A DNA stretch of 50,910 nt, taken from an uncultured Alphaproteobacteria bacterium. GTDB lineage: Bacteria; Pseudomonadota; Alphaproteobacteria; Thalassobaculales; Thalassobaculaceae. Each line of letters begins with the position of its first letter. Position 1 is the stretch's first letter. A program made the position numbers and the translations under genes. The notes under the pieces were generated by a model, which was not told the DNA's origin, did not search any database, and worked only from the letters and a program-made list of their open reading frames with translations. Location: the NCBI GenBank assembly GCA_937776645.1, contig CALMRI010000063.1:1-50910 (forward strand), read 5' to 3'. This document shows positions 45,141 through 50,910 of the stretch, piece by piece.

Positions 45141-45172
45141 GGCATTGCCGGCTTGGGACCGCAATACGCGGT
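45141..45172 (+). promoter_or_regulatory. Structured 5' leader of rpsF mRNA (possible S6:S18 autoregulatory site)
   Basis: Between the candidate promoter and rpsF the RNA can form GCCGGC/GCCGGC and ACCGC-AATAC-GCGGT hairpins. Many bacteria have a leader element here that binds the S6:S18 dimer through a CCG-containing loop. The second hairpin lies about 25 bases before the ATG. The match to that family was not tested, so this is a suggestion only. Confidence 0.25.
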
Positions 45173-45197
45173 TTCCGATAAGCCGTAAGGAGCTTAA

Positions 45198-45551
45198 ATG
45201 TCGTACTATGAGTGCGTGTTTATAGCACGCCAGGAACTGTCCACCACTCAAGCAGAGCAGCTTGCCGACCAAATGGCGGAGATTCTCGTCAACAATGGCG
45301 GCGAGGTGAAAGCGCGTGAGTATTGGGGACTGAAAAACCTCGCCTACCGGATCAAGAAGAACCGGAAGGGCCACTACACCATGTTCCATATGGATGCCCC
45401 GTCAGACGCGGTGATCGAGATGGAGCGCAACATGGGGCTCAGCGAAGATGTGCTTCGCCATCTGACGATCCGGCTGGATGAGCTTCCAGAGGGCCCGTCG
45501 ATCATGATGCAGGCTAAATCCGATCGGGGTGATCGCGGCCGTCGTCGGTGA
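45198..45551 (+). CDS. rpsF: 30S ribosomal protein S6 (C-terminal tail apparently frameshifted)
   Basis: The protein has 117 residues. The full S6 core is intact: MSYYECVFIARQELS, EYWGLKNLAYRIKKNRKGHY, MERNMGLSEDVLRHL. AAGGAG is 6-7 bases before the ATG. Alphaproteobacterial S6 usually ends in a long charged tail; here the frame stops after DRGDRGRRR, but other frames of the next 120 bases read DRPPRFDR and then AERATEAAPDDAPKAEPDAS to a TGA at 45668-45670. The real tail therefore probably reaches 45670 with one or two indels. First gene of the rpsF-rpsR operon. Confidence 0.93.
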   Translation: MSYYECVFIARQELSTTQAEQLADQMAEILVNNGGEVKAREYWGLKNLAYRIKKNRKGHYTMFHMDAPSDAVIEMERNMGLSEDVLRHLTIRLDELPEGPSIMMQAKSDRGDRGRRR

Positions 45552-45685
45552 CCGCACCGGGATCGTCCGCCACGGTTCGATCGGACCACCAGGGCGATGC
45601 CCCTCGGGCTGAGCGCGCGACCGAAGCTGCACCCGACGACGCGCCAAAGGCCGAGCCAGACGCATCCTGATAGGGGAGAACCACT

Positions 45686-45940
45686 GTGAGCACTCTTTCA
45701 ATTTCCCGCCCTGCGGTGCGCCGTCCGTTCATGCGTCGGCGCAAATCCTGCCCGTTTGCCAGCAAAAGCGCGCCACAGATCGATTACAAGGACATCAAGT
45801 TGTTGCAGCGTTTCATCTCGGAGCGCGGCAAGATCGTCCCGAGCCGGATCACCGCGGTGTCCGCGAAAAAACAACGCCTCCTGTCCAAGGCGATCAAGCG
45901 GGCTCGTTTCATGGCCCTGATTCCGTATCTGCTCGCCTGA
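45686..45940 (+). CDS. rpsR: 30S ribosomal protein S18
   Basis: The protein has 84 residues with a GTG start and GGGGAGAA 5 bases upstream. Typical S18 blocks: [57 protein letters not shown]. It binds with S6 in the platform of the 30S subunit. The gene is intact within an otherwise disrupted stretch. Confidence 0.95.
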   Translation: MSTLSISRPAVRRPFMRRRKSCPFASKSAPQIDYKDIKLLQRFISERGKIVPSRITAVSAKKQRLLSKAIKRARFMALIPYLLA

Positions 45941-45978
45941 ACGAGCGGAGCGAGAGCAAAGACGAACGGCAATGCAAA

Positions 45979-46951
45979 ATGAATGCGGCATGGCTCCTTG
46001 TTGGGAGTGCTGGGCTGATCAGCGCGGGTTTGTATCTAGCGGCCGTCATCTGGTCTCTGGGAGCACTGTTGCTCGCCATTCTGACGCCATTGCCGCTGTT
46101 CCTAGTCGGCCTTTCCTTGGGTGCCAGGGCGGCAGGAATTTCCGGAGCTATGGCGGCACTCATCGTGATCGCCGCCAGCAGCACCTTAGGCGGGGTCATG
46201 TATATCGGCGCTTACGCGTTGCCGGCGTTTTGGTCTGTCGAAGCGCGATGCTGTCGCGAGCGATAATCGACGCCTCAGGTGGCAAAACGGTGGAGTGGTA
46301 TACACCGGGCATGCTCACCATTTGGCTGACATTGGTTCCAGTCGCGATCTTGGTTCTGACGTTTGTCTACACCATGGCCAACGGCGACAGCCTGGAAGCA
46401 TGATGACCCGGCTGCTGGAGCCGTTCATCCTGCATTACCGGACAGCATACGGAGCGGCGATCACCGGGACCGATGTGGCAACACCAGGCCAGCTGGAAGT
46501 GATCGAAAAGCTGATCATTCAGATTGCTCCGGCAATGATCGCGATCGGGAGCATGGCGACGGTACTGTTAAATGGCGTTTTAGCTCAGGGCGCACTCGCC
46601 CGTTTCGGCCACAACATGCGGCCGTCACCGAGGATGGCGGAAATCGAACTGCCGCATTGGCTGATCGTTTGCTTTGCCGCAAGTCTCCTGCTTGGTATCA
46701 CTATCGGAGATTCGGTCGGATATCTCGCGATGGCGCTAGCCGGCACTTTTGCCTTTCCATTGTTCCTTTCCGGGCTCGGGGTCGCGCATGCGGCGGCCGA
46801 CCGCAGCAAAGTTCCCTTCGGGCTTTTATTCGTGATCTATGCCCTGTTGAGTATAAGCCGCTGGGGTACACCAGCCGCGGTCATCCTTGGGCTCATCGAT
46901 CATTTCGCTGGCCTGAAGGCCCGCTTACGCGGGAGGCCATCGATAACATGA
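45979..46951 (+). pseudogene. DUF2232 family membrane protein, frameshifted twice
   Basis: The start at 45979 opens MNAAWLLVGSAGLISAGLYL and several helices. Near 46240 one base is off: the continuing frame reads LVCRSAMLSRAIIDASGGKT and VEWYTPGMLTIWLT. Near 46400 another shift leads to MTRLLEPFILHYRTAYG and GAAITGTDV, then helices to GTPAAVILGLIDHFAGLKAR and the TGA at 46951. The repaired protein would have about 320 residues and eight or nine membrane spans. The gene lies between rpsR and rplI, the normal DUF2232 place in alphaproteobacteria. Function unknown. Confidence 0.78.
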
Positions 46952-47024
46952 CCTCGCGCCAAGATCTTCGACGGGCCGCCGGCTCAGTCCCTAGCACACC
47001 CCCTTCTTCTTAGGAGCGAAGGCC

Positions 47025-47660
47025 ATGGAAGTCATCCTTCTTGAACGCGTCGAAAAACTTGGCCAGATGGGTGATGTCGTCACCGTCAAATCAGGCTACG
47101 CGCGCAACTATCTACTACCCCAGAAAAAGGCCTTGAGGAAAACCAAGGACAACCTTTCTTTCTTCGGCACCCAAAAGACCCAACTGCAAGCCGACAGCCT
47201 GGCCCGCCGGGAAGAGGCTCAGCAGGTCGCCGCCAAGATAAAAGGCCTGACGGTGCCGATCATTCGGGCCGCCGGCGATAGTGGTCAGCTTTATGGCTCG
47301 GTCACCGCCCGTGACATTTCCGACGCTGTCAGCGCCGCCGGCATGACCATCGCCCGCCAGCAAGTGGTGATCGACCGGGCTTTGAAGACTCTCGGGCTGG
47401 AGCGCATTCGCGTTAGCCTGCATCCTGAGGTCTCGGTGGATATCACGGTGAATATCGCTCGCACACTCGAGGAGGCCGAACAGCAGTTGCAACTGGGCCG
47501 CGCTGTCGGCACCAGGGATGAGCGGCTCGACGAAGAAGAGGACGAAAACCAGCGTCGGGCCGAAGCCCGGGCGAAAGCCCAGGCCGTGTTCGAGACTCCC
47601 GAAGCTGCAGACGAGGCGCCCGCGCCGAACGAAACGGCCGAGGAAACGGACAACGCCTGA
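47025..47660 (+). CDS. rplI: 50S ribosomal protein L9
   Basis: The protein has 211 residues. The N-terminal L9 domain (MEVILLERVEKLGQMGDVVTV, GYARNYLLPQKKAL) and linker are clear; the C-terminal domain ends near residue 150. A long acidic, Glu/Ala-rich tail of about 60 residues follows, longer than the E. coli protein but usual for alphaproteobacteria. GAAGG stands before the ATG. It ends 45 bases before a strong hairpin terminator. Confidence 0.95.
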   Translation: MEVILLERVEKLGQMGDVVTVKSGYARNYLLPQKKALRKTKDNLSFFGTQKTQLQADSLARREEAQQVAAKIKGLTVPIIRAAGDSGQLYGSVTARDISDAVSAAGMTIARQQVVIDRALKTLGLERIRVSLHPEVSVDITVNIARTLEEAEQQLQLGRAVGTRDERLDEEEDENQRRAEARAKAQAVFETPEAADEAPAPNETAEETDNA

Positions 47661-47705
47661 CGTCCTGGCACGCCCGGTTGCGGCAGCCTGGTACAATTGA
47701 CCACG

Positions 47706-47729
47706 AACGGCGCGCTTCGGCGCGCCGTT
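47706..47729 (+). terminator. Hairpin terminator after rplI
   Basis: AACGGCGCGC and GCGCGCCGTT form a perfect 10-bp stem closed by a stable TTCG tetraloop. It stands 45 bases after the rplI stop. The following T-run is short, so termination may be partial, but the stem strength and location fit the end of the rpsF operon. Confidence 0.7.
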
Positions 47730-47799
47730 TGCGCGGCGGCCAAAGGATTCGCTGTAGTGTTCCGAACAACGCCTAGAGTTCCCCCCGCAACTAACACAA

Positions 47800-47828
47800 T
47801 TAACAAGCCATAACTTATTGATATTAAC
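47800..47828 (+). promoter_or_regulatory. Candidate promoter for dnaB in an AT-rich patch
   Basis: TTAACA (47800-47805) and TATTAA (47823-47828) are spaced by 17 bases in an unusually AT-rich block (about 47790-47860), 70-80 bases upstream of the dnaB start. Confidence 0.4.
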
Positions 47829-47911
47829 GTAATTTATAAATAACGTGTGAGTTCTTTTCCCATGCCGAACAGGCGCAAACCTGCTATGCTCTTGGCTCAT
47901 GTCCATCCAAG

Positions 47912-49411
47912 ATGAACCCACAAATATCACCCCCATCGGCCTGCGCGATGTCAGTGCGGCCCCTCGTGCGTGACCCGCCGCATAATCTGGAAGCCGAACA
48001 GGGTTTGCTTGGCGCGATCCTGGTCAACAACCGGGCCTATGAGCAGGCCGGCGAGTATCTGGCCGCCGATCAGTTCGCCGACCCGGTGCACGGCCGGATC
48101 TTTGAGGCATGCGGGCGTTTGATCGAGCGTGGCCAGATCGCCAATCCGGTCACCCTGAAGCCATTGTTCGACCAGGATGAAGCGCTGAAAGAGATCGGCG
48201 GCGCCCAATATCTGGTCCGCCTCGCCGCCTCGGTGGTCACCGTGATCAATGCCGAGGACTATGGTTGAGCGATCCGCGACGCCCACATCCGGCGCCAGCT
48301 AATCGATCTTGGCGAAGATATCGTCAACGACGCCTATACCCAAAATCTGGACGCCCCGGCCACCGAGCAAATTGAAATCGCCGAGGGTAAGCTGTTCTCC
48401 CTGGCCGAGCACGGCGCGTCGGAGGGTGGTTTCCAGTCGTTTGGCGAGGCGCTGACCCAATCAGTGCGAATGGCCGAGGCCGCTTTCAAGCGCGACGGCG
48501 GATTGGCCGGCGTGGCCACCGGCTTTACCGATCTGGACAAGCAACTGGGCGGTCTGCACCCCTCGGATCTGCTGATTTTGGCTGGCCGACCTGCGATGGG
48601 TAAGACGGCTCTGGCGACCAACCTGGCGTTTCATGTGGCGACCGCCGCGCTGAGGGCCGGGGAAACCCAAAAGCCCGTGGTCGCCTTTTTTTCCCTGGAA
48701 ATGTCGGCGGAGCAATTGGCCACCCGCGTGCTCTCAGAAACCACGGAAATATCCTCGGAAAAGATCCGGCGCGGTGAACTGAGCGGCGATGATTTCCAAA
48801 AGCTGGTGCGCTCCAGCCAAGACCTCGAGTCGGCTCCGCTTTATATCGACGACACCCCCGCCATCACCATCTCGGCGATGCGGACCCGTGCCCGGCGGCT
48901 AAAACGTCAACAGGGTCTATGTCTGATCGTCGTCGACTACCTTCAGCTTATGCGGCCCGCCGCCGGACAGCGGCCGGAAAACCGGGTGCAAGAAATCTCC
49001 TCGATCACCCAGGGCTTAAAGGCCATCGCCAAGGAGTTGAACGTCCCGGTCCTGGCGCTCTCACAGCTGTCCCGTGCCGTTGAGCAACGCGAGGACAAGA
49101 GACCGCTACTAGCCGATCTGCGGGAATCAGGGTCTATCGAGCAGGATGCCGACGTCGTGATGTTTGTTTTTCGTGAGGAATACTATCTCAGCAAGGCCGA
49201 GCCGGTGCAGCGCGCGGAGGAAAACGACGAGAAGTATAACCAGCGCCACGACATGTGGCTGGAGCGCTGCAACCAGGCTTACGGCAAGGCCGAGGTAATC
49301 ATCGGTAAACAGCGCCATGGGCCAACCGGAACGGTAACCATGCACTTCCACGGCCCTACCACCCGGTTCTCCGACTACATCCCGGAGGACCACCTTCCAG
49401 AACGCTTCTGA
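47912..49411 (+). CDS. dnaB: Replicative DNA helicase DnaB, interrupted by an in-frame TGA
   Basis: The N-terminal primase-contact domain reads VRPLVRDPPHNLEAEQGLLGAIL to VVTVINAEDYG, then a TGA at 48266-48268. The same frame continues without any shift as AIRDAHIRRQLIDLGEDIV and on through the RecA-like domain: Walker A AGRPAMGKTALA, Walker B LIVVDYLQLM, and LSQLSRAVEQREDKRP to the end. Homologues have a sense codon (often Arg) here, so a single C-to-T change (CGA to TGA) is enough to explain it. An upstream frame from 47899 reads MSIQDEPTNITPIGLRDVSA, suggesting the true N-terminus lies there with one more indel near 47945. The stop falls at the domain linker. alr overlaps the end. Confidence 0.87.
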
Positions 49412-50577
49412 TGACGTCGCCAAAACAAGGTTTCGGCGACCATCACAACGATGATGCGGGTGCATCGAGCGCCGCCTCGTTGCTTCGGATCAACCTTGGT
49501 GCAGTTGCGGAGAATTACCAAATCCTTAAATCAAGGCTCAGCGAGATCGCCTGCGCCGCCGTCGTTAAGGCCGATGCCTATGGCCTTGGCGTTGCACAAG
49601 TGGCGCCGATCCTGGCCGCCGAAGGATGCTCGACCTTCTTTGTCGCCACCATCGACGAGGGCATAGCGCTGCGCCGGTGCCTAGCGCCGGAGGCAATCGA
49701 GATCGCCGTTCTAAACGGGGTGCTGGCCGGTACCGAAGAGGCGTTCCATGAGCACCGCCTAATGCCGGTCGTCAACGATCTCGGCCAAATCGCCCGGTGG
49801 CACGCGATGTGCGAACGCACAGGCATCGCCCTACAAGCCATGCTACATGTGGATACCGGAATGAACCGGCTTGGCCTGTCACCAAGCGAGCTTGACTGGC
49901 TGGCGCAGAATCCACAAGCAATGGTCCGCCCGACCTGGCGTTGCCTTATCTCGCATCTCGCCAGCGCTGACGATCCCGACAATCCGAGCAATGCCGAACA
50001 ACTGGCACGGTTCCGGATCGCGCGAAGCCGATTGCCCCGAATGCCAGCCAGCTTGTCCAATTCCGGCGGCGTGTTCCTCGGCCCCGACTACCATTTTGAT
50101 CTCGCCCGACCCGGCATTGCGCTGTATGGCGGTCACCCTTGTGGCGGCGGCTTCCGGGCCGGGCCACCAAACCCGATGCGCCAGACCGTTCAAGTGCTCG
50201 GCCGGATCCTGCAAATTCGGGATGTCGAGCCAGGAATGGCAGTCGGCTATGGCGGCGACCATCGAATTTCCGGCAAAGGCCGGGTGGCGACCGTCGCCGC
50301 CGGATATGCCGACGGCTATCTACGATCAAGCGGCGGTCAGGCGCATGTCTATCTTGGTCATACCCGGCTCCCCGTGATAGGACGCGTATCGATGGACCTG
50401 ATCACTGTCGACGTCACGTCTGTTTCGGAGGGTGAGGCGCGGCCCGGAGCCTTTGTGGAGATCCTTGGAGACCAAGTCACGCCGGACAACGCGGGGCAGG
50501 CCGCCGGGACCATCTCCTACGAGTTTCTAACCCGCCTCGGAAACCGCTATCATCGTCGCTATGTACATAATGGGTGA
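49411..50577 (+). CDS. alr: Alanine racemase
   Basis: The protein has 388 residues. PLP is held by K53 in VVKADAYGLG, and the second catalytic base is Y280 in VGYGGDH. Other blocks: HVDTGMNRLG near 146-155, SNSGGVF near 216, and RPGIALYGG near 233. It makes D-alanine for peptidoglycan. The ATG overlaps the dnaB stop (TGATG), so the two are translationally coupled. The gene is intact, showing that the disrupted zone ends before it. Confidence 0.95.
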   Translation: MTSPKQGFGDHHNDDAGASSAASLLRINLGAVAENYQILKSRLSEIACAAVVKADAYGLGVAQVAPILAAEGCSTFFVATIDEGIALRRCLAPEAIEIAVLNGVLAGTEEAFHEHRLMPVVNDLGQIARWHAMCERTGIALQAMLHVDTGMNRLGLSPSELDWLAQNPQAMVRPTWRCLISHLASADDPDNPSNAEQLARFRIARSRLPRMPASLSNSGGVFLGPDYHFDLARPGIALYGGHPCGGGFRAGPPNPMRQTVQVLGRILQIRDVEPGMAVGYGGDHRISGKGRVATVAAGYADGYLRSSGGQAHVYLGHTRLPVIGRVSMDLITVDVTSVSEGEARPGAFVEILGDQVTPDNAGQAAGTISYEFLTRLGNRYHRRYVHNG

Positions 50578-50638
50578 AGAGCGTCGAGGGTCGGGATCGG
50601 AACAAAGACCGGACGGAACAGCAGGATTTTCAAAACGG

Positions 50639-50910
50639 ATGAATCCCATCGCCGCAATCGGCAGCACTTTCCTGGAGTTTCTCGCCGCGGTAGGCCGTCT
50701 GGTCCTGTTCACCGCATCGGCAGTCTCCCACTGTGCCCGCCCCCCTTTCTATCCCCGCATCTTGCTGCGCCAGATCATCGAGATCGGATTTTATTCACTG
50801 CCGGTGGTTGGCCTGACGACCTTCTTCTCGGGCATGGTGCTAGCGCTGCAGAGCTATACCGGCTTCGCCCGGTTTTCCGCCGAGGGGGCGGTCGCGACCG
50901 TCGTCGTGCT
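50639..50910 (+). CDS. mlaE: MlaE family ABC transporter permease (3' end outside window)
   Basis: About 90 N-terminal residues are visible before the window ends. MNPIAAIGSTFLEFLAAVGR is followed by a hydrophobic stretch, LRQIIEIGFYSLPVVGLTTFF and SGMVLALQSY, a typical MlaE pattern. The permease works in retrograde phospholipid transport with MlaF and MlaD. The start is uncertain: an in-frame ATG at 50561 overlaps alr and would add 26 residues; 50639 is chosen because the family core begins there. Confidence 0.82.
   Translation, partial: MNPIAAIGSTFLEFLAAVGRLVLFTASAVSHCARPPFYPRILLRQIIEIGFYSLPVVGLTTFFSGMVLALQSYTGFARFSAEGAVATVVV

Noticed and set aside
48266..48268. TGA as selenocysteine or a reassigned codon in DnaB
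   Set aside because: Many intact genes here end in TGA, no SECIS-like hairpin follows, and DnaB has no selenocysteine in any known case.
1..50910. CRISPR array, prophage, integron or insertion sequence
   Set aside because: No regular direct repeats, integrase, transposase or terminal repeats were seen on either strand.

Overview
The window looks like a chromosomal segment of a GC-rich alphaproteobacterium, probably of the Rhodospirillales or a relative. The evidence is the gene order on the right-hand side (pepA-lptF-lptG-lptD-surA-pdxA-rsmA, gmk-yicC, mltG-fabF-acpP-fabG-fabD, rpsF-rpsR-DUF2232-rplI-dnaB-alr-mlaE) and lineage-typical families such as DUF1244, DUF2232 and a long acidic-tailed L9. 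No tRNA, rRNA, CRISPR array, phage or insertion sequence was seen. The accessory content (an EctD-like dioxygenase, a TAXI-TRAP transporter, a sulfatase-family protein, a Baeyer-Villiger monooxygenase, sugar-acid enzymes) fits a marine or host-associated heterotroph living on scavenged organic compounds. The lifestyle is an inference.

Region 1 (1-10 kb) is catabolic and almost entirely on the minus strand after a partial amidase. It holds a SAF-domain dehydrogenase, an EctD-like PhyH dioxygenase, a Baeyer-Villiger monooxygenase, DUF1244, an N-formylglutamate amidohydrolase-like protein, a 3-hydroxyacyl-CoA dehydrogenase/3-oxoadipyl-CoA thiolase pair and an MDR-family reductase. A decayed SDR remnant lies beside the reductase.

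Region 2 (10.3-20.6 kb) carries a TAXI receptor and fused TRAP permease behind a perfect inverted repeat, then a gamma-glutamyltransferase, a Gfo/Idh/MocA oxidoreductase, a DMT exporter, a cyclase-family hydrolase and an ADP-forming acyl-CoA ligase. Uptake followed by hydrolysis and CoA activation of an unknown small acid or amide is a reasonable reading.

Region 3 (20.6-28 kb) starts with a decayed DUF3179 gene and a sulfatase-family protein that keeps the formylglycine motif but has lost several other active-site residues. A divergent sugar-acid locus follows: cupin and 2-keto-3-deoxygluconate kinase on the minus strand; RraA-type protein, D-2-hydroxyacid dehydrogenase, HpcH/HpaI aldolase and Ldh-family dehydrogenase on the plus strand.

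Region 4 (28-51 kb) is core housekeeping: HolC, PepA, LPS export (LptF, LptG, LptD), SurA, PdxA, RsmA, Gmk, YicC, fatty-acid synthesis, ribosomal proteins, DnaB, Alr and the start of MlaE. From about 39.6 to 48.3 kb most of the longer genes are broken by frameshifts or stops (an SDR, mltG, fabF, fabG, fabD, the rpsF tail, the DUF2232 gene, and dnaB through an in-frame TGA). The 16 kb before it is clean. Since these genes are mostly essential, local sequence or assembly error is the leading explanation, but the pattern is the most striking anomaly in the window.
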